Of a stretch of DNA of 64,000 nt, positions 9,139 to 16,883 are shown one piece after another; within the stretch, counting starts at the first letter, position 1; each line of letters begins with the position of its first letter. Position numbers and translations under genes: made by a program. Source of the DNA: Polyangiaceae bacterium (lineage in GTDB: Bacteria > Myxococcota_A > Polyangia > Polyangiales > Polyangiaceae); contig JACKEB010000010.1 in the NCBI GenBank assembly GCA_020633205.1, forward strand, positions 744,001-808,000, in the 5' to 3' direction. The notes under the pieces are model-generated. The model saw nothing but the letters and a program-made list of their open reading frames with translations. It was not told where the DNA came from and did no database searches.

Positions 9139-9675
9139 TCACAGCCTCGCCAGCAGCGAGCCGGGGTGCTCCTGTTCCCGGCGCGCTGCCGCTAGTAGGC
9201 AGCTCAGGAGTTCGCGCACGGAAGCCGCCTGGGCGTCCCCGCGTGCGATGGGCGTGTCCCAAAGCACCTGGGCGCTGACCGCGCCCAGCGTATCCGTGAG
9301 TGCTTTGATGCCACGCCGCCCCCGCTCGAGGCTCGGCGTGGACGCGGTTACCGCTACCGGCTTTCCCTCCAGTTCGCCGCTACCAATCACCCAGTCCACG
9401 GCGTTCTTCACGACGCCAGGCAGGCTGTGCCCATACTCTGGGCAAGCGACGAGCACGACCAGACTGGAGCGCAGGCATTGACGCCACACGGAAACGCTCT
9501 CGAGCGTCGAAGCGTCCAGGTCCGGGTTGAAATGCGGCAGCGAGCCGAGGCCATCGAAAATCTCGAGTTCGAGGGGGTGAGGAGCCAGCTCTCGAGCGAG
9601 CTTCAGGAGCCGTAGGTTCCCCGACTCCGCCTGGAGACTTCCGCACACACACGCCACCTTCAAGAGCTCCGACAT
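9139..9675 (-). CDS. NADPH-dependent FMN reductase family protein
   Basis: A flavodoxin-like fold of 178 residues. The N-terminal CVCGSLQAESGNLRLLKLA is the FMN phosphate loop (GSxRxxS-type), and CPEYGHSLPGVVKNAVDWV is the conserved PEYN/H-x-PG-LKNAIDW segment of NADPH-dependent FMN reductases (SsuE/ChrR/AzoR-like). The family reduces FMN, quinones, azo dyes or metals in the cytoplasm. The ATG at 9675 is chosen because the GSLQ loop should lie close to the N-terminus; the open frame starts much earlier without family similarity. It converges on the lipoprotein gene ending at 9126. Confidence 0.88.
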   Translation of the reverse strand: MSELLKVACVCGSLQAESGNLRLLKLARELAPHPLELEIFDGLGSLPHFNPDLDASTLESVSVWRQCLRSSLVVLVACPEYGHSLPGVVKNAVDWVIGSGELEGKPVAVTASTPSLERGRRGIKALTDTLGAVSAQVLWDTPIARGDAQAASVRELLSCLLAAARREQEHPGSLLARL

Positions 9676-9724
9676 GGCGAAAACCTGCTCCCTTCCCCTG
9701 GAGTCGCAACCCCAGAAAAGCTGG

Positions 9725-10483
9725 CTAGTGACACCGTTTGGGTTCGACGTCTTGCTCGACCGAGTTGCACATGATGGTGTTCCAAACGCATTTGCGCAGG
9801 GTCGTGCTACCGCACAGCGGGTTGATGCCACCTCCACTGCGGTTCGTGGGCATGAAGCCTTGCCCAGCACAGCCTCCAACCATCAGCGCGGTGCAGTTGT
9901 TCGGCGCGAGACCGAACTGACTCCCGTCTCCCTCTTCAGACTGGCTGCAGTCATAGTCGTAGCTCTGAACGCCCGCGCCAGTTTGATACGGCTGCGCGAA
10001 ATACTTCATCTGCCCAGGAAAGACGTCCCGGTTGTCGTCGTTGCAATCTCCGCCGTGCTCGGCGTACTTGCCATCAGGCGCCGTGCAGCTCTGTACGACA
10101 CCCGAGGAGCGACCGTAGCCATCCTCGTCGTCGTCGGGGAACCAATCCTTTGGCGCGCAGGCATCCGCGGTCTGGCCCGCGGTGCCGGCGGTGCTGCTGC
10201 CCGCACTGCCGGCGCTGCCGCCATCCCGCACGCCCCCCGCTCCAGCGGTGCCAGCATCCCGCCCGCCGGAGCCGGCGACTGAGCCACCGGCGCTACCGCC
10301 ATTTCCGCCCGGATTCGTTCCAGATCCACCAGCTGCGCCGCCATTACCGGCTGCGCCGCCGTTATCTACTCCGCCAGCGCCTGAGCCAGCGCCGCCGCCT
10401 CGAGCGGAGAACTCCTCACCACCACAGGCGGCGAAGAGCGCGCACAAGGAAACAGCAGCAACGAAGACAGGCCGGGCAAGCAT
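9725..10483 (-). CDS. MopE-like metal-binding lipoprotein
   Basis: A signal peptide ending in lipobox LFAAC is followed by a Gly/Ser/Ala linker of about 90 residues. A Cys-rich domain then contains DWFPDDDEDGYG and GGDCNDDNRDVFPGQ. The pair DxDxDGYG and GGDCNDxxxxxxPG is the 'putative metal-binding motif' found in MopE-like surface proteins of myxobacteria, where the Asp-rich loops bind calcium. Four to six further Cys residues (DYDCSQ, NNCTAL, GGCAGQ, LCGS, KCVW) probably form disulfides outside the inner membrane. The biological role is unknown. Confidence 0.78.
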   Translation of the reverse strand: MLARPVFVAAVSLCALFAACGGEEFSARGGGAGSGAGGVDNGGAAGNGGAAGGSGTNPGGNGGSAGGSVAGSGGRDAGTAGAGGVRDGGSAGSAGSSTAGTAGQTADACAPKDWFPDDDEDGYGRSSGVVQSCTAPDGKYAEHGGDCNDDNRDVFPGQMKYFAQPYQTGAGVQSYDYDCSQSEEGDGSQFGLAPNNCTALMVGGCAGQGFMPTNRSGGGINPLCGSTTLRKCVWNTIMCNSVEQDVEPKRCH

Positions 10484-10609
10484 CTAGCACCTCGGAGAAG
10501 GGACGCGGGGAAACGTCTTCCGCTCACTATGCCAGATCTCAGAGCCTTCGGCCTGGCCTCAGGCAGCAGCTGGCCTGCAGACACGAGCTGGCCATGCTAA
10601 GCGCGGCCA

Positions 10610-11329
10610 ATGCCGCCGCCCGAGGCCCCTCAAGAGGTAGTGCTCCGAACTCCCAAGCGCGAGATCCACCACGCAGACGGGATCGCATGGCTTCGCGAGC
10701 AAACCCTCGAAGCCACCCACGCGCTCGTGACATCCTTGCCGGACGTTTCAGAGTTGCCACACCTCGGTTTCGAGGGCTGGCGGGAGTGGTTCATCGAGAC
10801 GAGCGCTCTGGTATGCGAGCGGACTCACCCTGATGCTGTGAGCGTGTTTTTCCAAACCGATATCAAGCGCGACGGCGCATGGGTCGATAAGGCATACCTG
10901 GTGCAGCGGGGAGCGGAGGCGGCCGGTGCGGCGCTGTTGTGGCATAAAATCGTCTGCCGCAAGCCGCCGGGCACGACCAGCTTTGGGCGCCCCGCCTACG
11001 CCCACCTGCTGTGCTTCTCCAAGGCGTTGCGCATCAGCCCTGGCGCCTCGAGTCCCGACGTATTGCCGAGCCTGGGAGACATGCCCTGGTCCCGCGCGAT
11101 GGGCGTGGACGCTTGTGAGTTCGTGTGTCGTTTCCTCCTGGAACGAACCAGGTGCCGTACGGTGGTCGATCCATTCTGCGGCCAGGGCACCGTACTCGCC
11201 GTCGCCAACCGGGTGGGCATGGACGGGATCGGGGTGGAGCTCTCGAAGAAGCGCGTCAAGCGGGCGCGCAACCTCAGACTGGATGAGGTTGGCCCCACGC
11301 CTCGAGCGCTGGATGGTCAACCCAGCTGA
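10610..11329 (+). CDS. SAM-dependent methyltransferase of DNA-methylase type with an altered motif IV
   Basis: The C-terminal VDPFCGQGTVLAVANRVGMDGIGVELSKKRVKRARNL matches motif I of N4/N6-type DNA methylases (DPFxGxGT, then GxxxxGxE). The expected catalytic (D/N/S)PP(Y/F) motif should sit near the N-terminus after the HHADGIAWLRE region, but the sequence there is TSLPDVSELP. The protein may therefore methylate something other than DNA, or form a divergent class. It is 239 residues and no restriction gene is adjacent. Its 3' end overlaps the convergent metallopeptidase gene by about 13 bases. Confidence 0.65.
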   Translation: MPPPEAPQEVVLRTPKREIHHADGIAWLREQTLEATHALVTSLPDVSELPHLGFEGWREWFIETSALVCERTHPDAVSVFFQTDIKRDGAWVDKAYLVQRGAEAAGAALLWHKIVCRKPPGTTSFGRPAYAHLLCFSKALRISPGASSPDVLPSLGDMPWSRAMGVDACEFVCRFLLERTRCRTVVDPFCGQGTVLAVANRVGMDGIGVELSKKRVKRARNLRLDEVGPTPRALDGQPS

Positions 11330-11823
11330 TCGAGGTCGCGCGCTGCAAGGTAGAGTCGCAGATCGAACTCGAGCTGGTGGTAGTCCGGCTCCATGTGACA
11401 GCACAGCTGGTAGAACGCCTTGTTGTGGTCGCTCTCACGCAGGTGTGCGAGCTCGTGCACCACGACCATCCGCAAGAACTCCGGGGGCGTCTGCTTGAAG
11501 AGGCTCGAGACGCGCAGTTCTTGCTTCGCCTTGAGCCTCCCCCCCTGAACCCGGGAAACCTTGGTGTGGAGACCCAGCGCACGATGCAGCGTCGTCTGCT
11601 TGTCGTCGAAGCAAACCTTATTGAGCGGTGGCGATCGCTTGAGGTAGCGATTCTTGAGCTCCGTCACGTAGCTCTGCAGCGCCTGGTCCGTGGTGACCTC
11701 GGGGTCAGCGGGATAGCGCCTCTGCACGCTCTGCCCAAGCGTCCCTTGCATGGCAAGCTCCCGCACGCAGGAGAGCAGCGTTTCCGGGTAGTGGCCAAGG
11801 TAAAGCGTGACGGGGTCCTTCAA
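11317..11823 (-). CDS. YgjP-like (DUF45) zinc metallopeptidase
   Basis: The motif VVVHELAHLRESDHNKAFYQLCCHMEPDY provides HExxH plus a third His, as in YgjP/DUF45 and related WLM metallopeptidases. The open frame reaches 11910. I choose the TTG at 11823 because its sequence overlaps the helicase stop codon (TTGA) and a GGGAG ribosome site lies seven bases upstream, which suggests translational coupling. That start gives 168 residues. Substrates of this family are poorly known. Being coupled to an RNA helicase may point to RNA or ribosome housekeeping, but this is only contextual. Confidence 0.8.
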   Translation of the reverse strand: MKDPVTLYLGHYPETLLSCVRELAMQGTLGQSVQRRYPADPEVTTDQALQSYVTELKNRYLKRSPPLNKVCFDDKQTTLHRALGLHTKVSRVQGGRLKAKQELRVSSLFKQTPPEFLRMVVVHELAHLRESDHNKAFYQLCCHMEPDYHQLEFDLRLYLAARDLDQLG

Positions 11824-14378
11824 CGGACAACTCCCAGCGCCAACAGGCGCATCACCAGCGCGCCCGCCTCTCGGCTGGCCTGCAAGTCGACTTCGAACTC
11901 GAGCCCCCACTCGAGGTAGTCGTCAGGATCGACCAGTGCCTGCCGCAGCCACCACCCGTCCGTCCGTTCCTGTAGCTCGAGGTGCTTTGGGCTACGCGCG
12001 CTCGGATCCGTGCGGATTTCGTCATAGCTCGCCCAGTAGTCCTGCAGCGCGCTCTCGAGGCGCTGGGTGCTCCAGCGCTCCCCCGCTTCGTCCAGAGCTA
12101 GGTTGCCCTCCCCCGCTAGCTCATCGAGCTCCCGGAGTGTGCGTTCGTAGCGCTGGGTCGCCAGCGCCTGGACAACTCGCCAGGCTCCGTTGCGCACCAG
12201 CACGCGGAACGCCCGCCGATCCTTGGTGATGTCGGGCTGCTCATCCGCCTCGGCCTCCCGCAGCACGTGCTCAGGATCCTGGAGCGCCTTCCACTCATCG
12301 AGCAGGCTCGCATCGGCTTGGCGGATCTCCGCGCCCAGCCACTCCGTGAGATCGATGAGCTCTTCCGTGCGGTTTTGTTCGGGCACCGTCTGCTCGAGCA
12401 CACGGTAGACGTCCGAAAGATACCTGAGCAGCACCCCTTCTGCGCGCTGCAGCCCATACGTCTTGATGTAGCCGTGAAACGTCTCACCTTGCTCGTACAT
12501 GTCCCGAGCGATGCTCTTCGGGGAGATGCGGAAGCCAGCGACCCAAGGATGGTGCTCGGCAAAGGCATCGAACGTGCCGTAGATGAAGTCTTTCTCCGGC
12601 TTCGGGTAGTCGACCTTCTCCAGGCGCTGCATGCGCTCTTCGTACTCCACACCCTCCGCCTTCAGCTCGTTCATCAGGCGCGTCTTCAAGGTATCTACTT
12701 GGCGACGCAGCACCTGATGGGGTGGCTCGAGGATCGCCTCGAGCACCGTCAGCACTGTGAGCGCGTAGCCTGGCTCGTCGGGCTCCAGCGAGGAGATGGC
12801 CTCGACCGCGTACAGCGCCAGGGCGCGGTTGAGGGAGAAGTCTTCCTGAAGGTCACTGTTGATGCGCACCCCGTCGGGGGTAACTTCGATGATCTTCGCC
12901 TCGACGAGGGAACGAAACATCGCGATCGCGGTTCGCCCCAGGGCTCGCTTGTTGCGAGCCGGTTCGTGAGAGTCTTTGATGAGCTGCTTCATCGCAGCGC
13001 AACCGCTACCGTCCTCACGAGACAGCACGTTGAGCAACATCCCGTGGCTCACGTCGAAGCGACTGCGCAGCGCCTCGGGGCTGCTCTCCTTGAGCCGGGT
13101 GAGGGTGCTGGCTTCCCAGTTCTTGAACCCGCGCTCGGGAGGCTTCTTCAGGTGCAGCTTCTTGTTCTTCTTCGCGTTGGCTGCGGCCTTGGCCTTGATC
13201 CGCAGATTTTCAATCACGTGTTCCGGCGCTTGAACGACCACGCTGCCCTGAGTGTCGAAGCCTCGCCGTCCGGCGCGGCCGGCGATCTGTTGAAAGTCAC
13301 GGACGCTCAGGATCGTGGTGTTCTCGCCGTCGTACTTGCAGAGCTGGGTGAAGAGCACCGTGCGCAACGGAATGTTGATACCCACGCCGAGCGTGTCGGT
13401 TCCGCAGATCAGCTTCAAGTACCCGCGCTGGGCCAGGCGCTCCACCAGCCGGCGGTATTTGGGCAGCATGCCCGCGTGATGCACGCCGATTCCGTGAGGA
13501 ACAAATCGACCCAGCTCGCGACCGAAAGGGCTATCGAAACGAAAGCCCTTCAGTTCCTGCTTCAGCGCGACCTTCTGTTCCTTGCTCAGGAAATCGAGGC
13601 TCATCAGCGCCGAGGCCTGTTCGCTGGCAGCACGCTGGGAGAAGTGCACGATGTAGACCGGCACCTTGCCTTCATTCAACAGCTCGCCGATCGTCTCTGT
13701 GAGGGGCTTCTCGGTGTAGGTCCAATCGAGGGGCACCGGACGCTCCGTCGTGCGAACCAGCGCCGTCTCGAGCCCCGTCAAGTCCTCCAAGATGCGCACG
13801 AAGCGCTCTGGCTCCGCCAAGGTCGCGCTCATCAGCAGGAAGCGCGCCTTGCTCAGGGTCAACAGCGGCACCTGCCAGGCCACTCCACGATCCCGATCCC
13901 CGTAGTAGTGGAACTCATCCATCACCACGCACTGCACGTCGGTATCAGCGCCTTCACGTAGCGCCATATTCGAGAGTATTTCCGCGGTGCAACAAATCAA
14001 TGGCGCGTCGTGGTTGATGCTCGCGTCCCCGGTGAGCATGCCCACCTGATGGGGCCCAAACAGCCGACACAGGTCGAAGAACTTCTCGCTGACGAGCGCC
14101 TTGATCGGCGCAGTGAAGAACGCTCGCTCCCCGCGCGCCAGCGCAGAGAAACAGGCCGCAAGCGCGACCATCGACTTCCCGGACCCCGTGGGCGTGTTGA
14201 GCACCACGTTCTTGCCGGCGAAGAGCTCCAGCACCGCCTCCTCCTGCGCTGGATAGAGGCTCAATCCGGCTTCCTCTACGTAGGCAAGGAACGCCTCTAG
14301 CAGCGCGTCCCCATCGGCGGCGCCTTCGGGGAGCCGCTTCTCCAGCAGGCCAGGCTCTCGGGACGGGGGAGCGCTCAT
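11820..14378 (-). CDS. Ski2/Mtr4-like superfamily 2 RNA helicase (DUF3516 type)
   Basis: Helicase motifs run in order: Q-like LSLYPAQEEAVLEL; Walker A NTPTGSGKS; Ia APIKALVSEKF; Walker B variant MDEFHYYGD (DExH type); III MSATLAEP; then IV-VI, including VHHAGMLPKYRRLVERLAQ, ICGTDTLGVGINIP and QQIAGRAGRRG. The long C-terminal half (about 440 residues) matches the style of DUF3516 helicases known in actinobacteria and myxobacteria, which are related to exosome helicases. Start is taken as the ATG at 14378; a GTG six codons upstream is possible. It probably unwinds structured RNA for decay. The downstream peptidase gene is coupled. Confidence 0.88.
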   Translation of the reverse strand: MSAPPSREPGLLEKRLPEGAADGDALLEAFLAYVEEAGLSLYPAQEEAVLELFAGKNVVLNTPTGSGKSMVALAACFSALARGERAFFTAPIKALVSEKFFDLCRLFGPHQVGMLTGDASINHDAPLICCTAEILSNMALREGADTDVQCVVMDEFHYYGDRDRGVAWQVPLLTLSKARFLLMSATLAEPERFVRILEDLTGLETALVRTTERPVPLDWTYTEKPLTETIGELLNEGKVPVYIVHFSQRAASEQASALMSLDFLSKEQKVALKQELKGFRFDSPFGRELGRFVPHGIGVHHAGMLPKYRRLVERLAQRGYLKLICGTDTLGVGINIPLRTVLFTQLCKYDGENTTILSVRDFQQIAGRAGRRGFDTQGSVVVQAPEHVIENLRIKAKAAANAKKNKKLHLKKPPERGFKNWEASTLTRLKESSPEALRSRFDVSHGMLLNVLSREDGSGCAAMKQLIKDSHEPARNKRALGRTAIAMFRSLVEAKIIEVTPDGVRINSDLQEDFSLNRALALYAVEAISSLEPDEPGYALTVLTVLEAILEPPHQVLRRQVDTLKTRLMNELKAEGVEYEERMQRLEKVDYPKPEKDFIYGTFDAFAEHHPWVAGFRISPKSIARDMYEQGETFHGYIKTYGLQRAEGVLLRYLSDVYRVLEQTVPEQNRTEELIDLTEWLGAEIRQADASLLDEWKALQDPEHVLREAEADEQPDITKDRRAFRVLVRNGAWRVVQALATQRYERTLRELDELAGEGNLALDEAGERWSTQRLESALQDYWASYDEIRTDPSARSPKHLELQERTDGWWLRQALVDPDDYLEWGLEFEVDLQASREAGALVMRLLALGVVR

Positions 14379-14477
14379 GGCGAGGGCTCGTGACACCGTT
14401 GGCCAGGCGGAGCAAGAGGCTAAGGGCCGGGCGACGGGCAGAGCTCAGCGAGGCGGCCGGACCTCGGACACAAAAGC

Positions 14478-14503
14478 AGAGCGCCCGAGCGGGTGGCTCG
14501 GGC
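14478..14503 (-). terminator. Stem-loop, candidate leftward terminator
   Basis: Perfect 8-bp arms GCCCGAGC (14483-14490) and GCTCGGGC (14496-14503) enclose a 5-base loop. On the leftward strand the stem is followed by GCTCTGCTTTTGTG, a weak T-run. It lies downstream of the small gene ending at 14661 and upstream of the helicase gene, so it could end transcription of the former. The poor T-run lowers confidence. Confidence 0.45.
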
Positions 14504-14588
14504 GGGCTCTTGACTGAGTTGGTCGCTGCTGCGCTCGTTATCGCGCGGATACGGTGGCGGCGTGGCGCGATTGGAGGCGAGAGCGACT

Positions 14589-14643
14589 AGGTCTGCCCTC
14601 AGCGAGCAGTGGCGCGTGCGCTCAGTGGCTCGCGCGCAGACCT
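14589..14643. repeat. Long imperfect inverted repeat after the small basic-protein gene
   Basis: The outer arms AGGTCTGC (14589-14596) and GCAGACCT (14636-14643) are perfect complements. Inside them CTCAGCGAGC is mirrored approximately by GCTCAGTGGCTCG. The structure begins 18 bases beyond the stop of the gene at 14661-14852 and would fold in its 3' untranslated RNA. There is no T-run, so it could protect the transcript's 3' end or be a relic. Confidence 0.45.
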
Positions 14644-14660
14644 AAACTCAGAGTGATGTC

Positions 14661-14852
14661 TTACTCATCGTCCATCACGGGCTGGGGGCCAGGGACGATG
14701 TGAGCGATGTCAGGGTCGACGCCGGCGGGTAGCTCCGTATCGCTGGATCCGGAGTCTAGGCGGCGCTGTTCGCGGCGTTCCGCCTTCTCGCGCTTACGCT
14801 CGGCTTTTTCTCGTTCGCGTTGACGTTTGGCAAAGGTATTTTTTGTGCGCAA
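14661..14852 (-). CDS. Small highly charged basic protein (63 aa)
   Basis: The start is a TTG at 14852. It is favoured by a near-perfect ribosome site AAGGAGG (14857-14863) four bases away, while the larger open frame to 15338 is the reverse of the Gly-rich linker of the neighbouring lipoprotein. The first half is a continuous Lys/Arg/Glu helix (FAKRQREREKAERKREKAERR). The second half is acidic, ending in MDDE. Such proteins look like nucleic-acid-binding or ribosome-associated factors, but I cannot name a family. The rare start codon paired with a strong ribosome site and a 5' hairpin suggests control at translation. Confidence 0.7.
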   Translation of the reverse strand: MRTKNTFAKRQREREKAERKREKAERREQRRLDSGSSDTELPAGVDPDIAHIVPGPQPVMDDE

Positions 14853-14875
14853 GTGACCTCCTTGTGTTGGAGCCG

Positions 14876-14894
14876 TTCGGACCAAAGGTCCGAA
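14876..14894 (-). promoter_or_regulatory. Perfect hairpin or palindrome just upstream of the small-protein ribosome site
   Basis: Arms TTCGGACC and GGTCCGAA (8 bp, perfect) flank a 3-base loop. The structure ends 12 bases before the AAGGAGG ribosome site of the 63-aa protein gene. It may be an RNA hairpin in the leader, an autoregulatory protein-binding site, or a DNA operator. A T-run after the stem is absent, so it is not a typical terminator. Confidence 0.5.
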
Positions 14895-15036
14895 GAAAGC
14901 AGCGCCACCGAGCTCGGCGGCGCTATCGACTCGGCTATTCGGCATACCACAGTCTCCCGGGCTGGGCCGCGAAAAGCGCTCCGTGCGGATCAAGCGCCGA
15001 GGATCCCCGCTCAGAGCGCGTGATATTCTCGCGAAT

Positions 15037-16563
15037 GTGATTGAAAAACGCTTGCACACGCGCCCGGTGCCGCAGGGGTTGCGCGACATTCCGTCGCTCC
15101 CCTTGAGCGCAGCTCTCGCCCTGGCCGGGCTGCTCAGCGTTGCGTGCGGCGACGACCCGTCTGCGACCGCGGCGGCCGGCGCCGGCGGAGCAGCAGGCAG
15201 CGCTAGCGGCGGGACCACAACCGGCGGCGCAGCGACCGGCGGCGGGGGCGTGACCTTTGGAGGAGCCGCGGGTAGTGCGGGCGCCAGTGGAGGAGCCGCG
15301 AGCGCTGGAGCCGCTGGGAACGGTGCGTCGGGTTTCACGCGCTACGATCCTTCGGCTCACAGCTCTCCCGTCAGCGACAGCGTGCTGGCGAGCGCGCGTC
15401 AGATCGCACTCGCGGACCCCAACGCCAATGACGACGTGTTCATGAAGGTGGGCGCGTCGGGGACGGTGAGCAAGAGTTTCCTGTACTGCTTCGCGGGGGA
15501 CGCTCAGCCTAGTTACCGCGTGGAAGGCGCTGACGACCTCCTGCAGAGCATCGAGTTCTTCCGCTCGGGCGACGCTGCTGGGACGACGCCCTTCGACCGC
15601 CCGACGCTCGCGGCGGTCGTTGGCCGTAGCGCGAGTTGGGCGATCTCCGGCTCACCCTCCCCCCTTGAGCAAGAGCAAGCCCTGCTCCACCCCCGATTCG
15701 CGTTCGTGAACTACGGCACCAACGACATGGGACTCGGTGCAACCTATCTGAGCGCGCTGTTTCCGTTTTTCCGGAACCTGTCCACGCTGCTCGACCAGCT
15801 CGCCGAGCAGGGCGTGGTCAGCGTGATTTCTGGCTTGAATCCGCGCGGAGATAGCTCTAGCGCTGCCTTGTGGGTACCAACATACGACGCCGTGACTCGC
15901 GGCCTCGCAGAGTCGAGACAGCTGCCGTATCTCAGCCTGTATCTCGCGAGCAAGGACCTTCCAAACCAGGGCCTGCTGAGTGATGGGCTCCACGGCAACG
16001 CCTTCAGTGACGGCGGCTCGCAGCCCTGCGTGTTCACCGACACAGCACTTCAGTACAACTACAACGTGCGCAACCTGCTCAGCATGAGTGCGCTCGATCG
16101 GCTGAAGCGCGGCGTCGTGGATGGCAGCCCGGCCCAGGATGTGACGCCTGCGGGCTACGTGGGGAGTGGCTCTGCGAGCGACCCGATCCGAATCGATCGC
16201 CTCCCCTTCACGCACGCGGGCAACACCAGCGGGGCGGAGCGTAGGATCGACACCTACACCGGCTGCGGCGCAGACCAAGACGAGTCAGGCCCCGAGGTGT
16301 TCTACAGCTTGGAGCTGAGTGAACGAACCCCACTCCGCCTGCTCCTGCTCGACCGAGACGGAGTGGACGTCGATCTCCACCTGCTGAGCGCCAGTGACGG
16401 CGCCAGCTGCCTCGCTCGCAACGACCGCGCGCTTCAGATGACTCTCGACCCAGGCAGCTATTTGATCACCGCGGACACCTTCGTTACTTCAGCTTCCGAG
16501 CAGGCGGGCGATTACCTGCTGGTGGTCTTGCGCTGCGAAGCAGGCGACCCCGACTGCGACTAA
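15037..16563 (+). CDS. Lipoprotein with SGNH/GDSL-type hydrolase domain
   Basis: A signal peptide ends in lipobox LSVAC, followed by a Gly/Ala/Thr linker of about 60 residues. The catalytic-looking domain shows FVNYGTNDMGLG (block III-like GxND) and LLSDGLHGN (DxxH, the block V Asp/His pair). The nucleophile block appears to be VGASGTVSKSF, weaker than the usual GDS. A beta-rich C-terminal domain of about 130 residues (RIDTYTGCGADQDESGPEVFYSLEL and on) resembles bacterial pre-peptidase C-terminal (PPC) domains. The GTG at 15037 is preferred over the ATG at 14983 because it puts the signal peptide near the N-terminus; there is no clear ribosome site. It is probably a surface esterase. Confidence 0.72.
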   Translation: MIEKRLHTRPVPQGLRDIPSLPLSAALALAGLLSVACGDDPSATAAAGAGGAAGSASGGTTTGGAATGGGGVTFGGAAGSAGASGGAASAGAAGNGASGFTRYDPSAHSSPVSDSVLASARQIALADPNANDDVFMKVGASGTVSKSFLYCFAGDAQPSYRVEGADDLLQSIEFFRSGDAAGTTPFDRPTLAAVVGRSASWAISGSPSPLEQEQALLHPRFAFVNYGTNDMGLGATYLSALFPFFRNLSTLLDQLAEQGVVSVISGLNPRGDSSSAALWVPTYDAVTRGLAESRQLPYLSLYLASKDLPNQGLLSDGLHGNAFSDGGSQPCVFTDTALQYNYNVRNLLSMSALDRLKRGVVDGSPAQDVTPAGYVGSGSASDPIRIDRLPFTHAGNTSGAERRIDTYTGCGADQDESGPEVFYSLELSERTPLRLLLLDRDGVDVDLHLLSASDGASCLARNDRALQMTLDPGSYLITADTFVTSASEQAGDYLLVVLRCEAGDPDCD

Positions 16564-16883
16564 CGTCGCCTACGAGCAGCAAACGATTCCGTACGGGATG
16601 TCGCGGCGTATTCCCGTATGGAGTCTTGTGGGGCGCGCGCCCTCCCCCCCAAACACCCCCGTCGATGCCGGGGGACGAGCCAGCGTTCCCGTGCGGGATC
16701 TCCCAGACGAAGTTCAAATACCTAACTCGAGTTCAAATCCTTAACTCGCTGATGGTAAAAGAACTGAACCTCGCGGATCCGCTACGCGCAGCGTCATACG
16801 GCGGAAAAACCTAGGAAACAGCAGAACTCGCGGCACCGGGTGCTCGACCGAGGCTTGGCACGAAGCCTGCTCAACGGGTAGGC
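16564..16883. other. Intergenic region with repeated palindromic motifs
   Basis: These 320 bases before the secreted hydrolase-like gene contain no convincing gene. They hold three variants of an ATTCCCGTACGGGAT-like palindrome (around 16587, 16611 and 16684). The arms TACGGGA (16592-16598) and TCCCGTA (16612-16618) could also pair with each other. The tandem 19-bp repeat listed separately follows. The stretch after 16748 (GATGGTAAAAGAACTGAACC and on) is AT-richer and probably holds the promoter of the gene at 16884. Confidence 0.5.
16711..16748. repeat. Tandem 19-bp direct repeat with internal dyad
   Basis: Two adjacent units (16711-16729 and 16730-16748) begin AGTTCAAAT and end TAACTCG, differing at two positions in the middle. 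Within a unit AGTT and AACT are inverted arms; in the second unit this extends to CGAGTT (16728-16733) and AACTCG (16743-16748). Two tandem dyads 19 bp apart, upstream of a gene, fit binding sites for a dimeric regulator. The regulator is not identified. Confidence 0.55.

Noticed and set aside
12267..13961. 564-residue rightward open frame
   Set aside because: It lies exactly opposite the conserved helicase motifs and its translation has no domain character; high GC produces long antisense frames.
14853..15338. Upstream part of the open frame of the 63-aa protein
   Set aside because: It is the reverse strand of the Gly-rich lipoprotein linker and yields Pro/Ala/Leu-rich sequence; the ribosome site fixes the TTG start.
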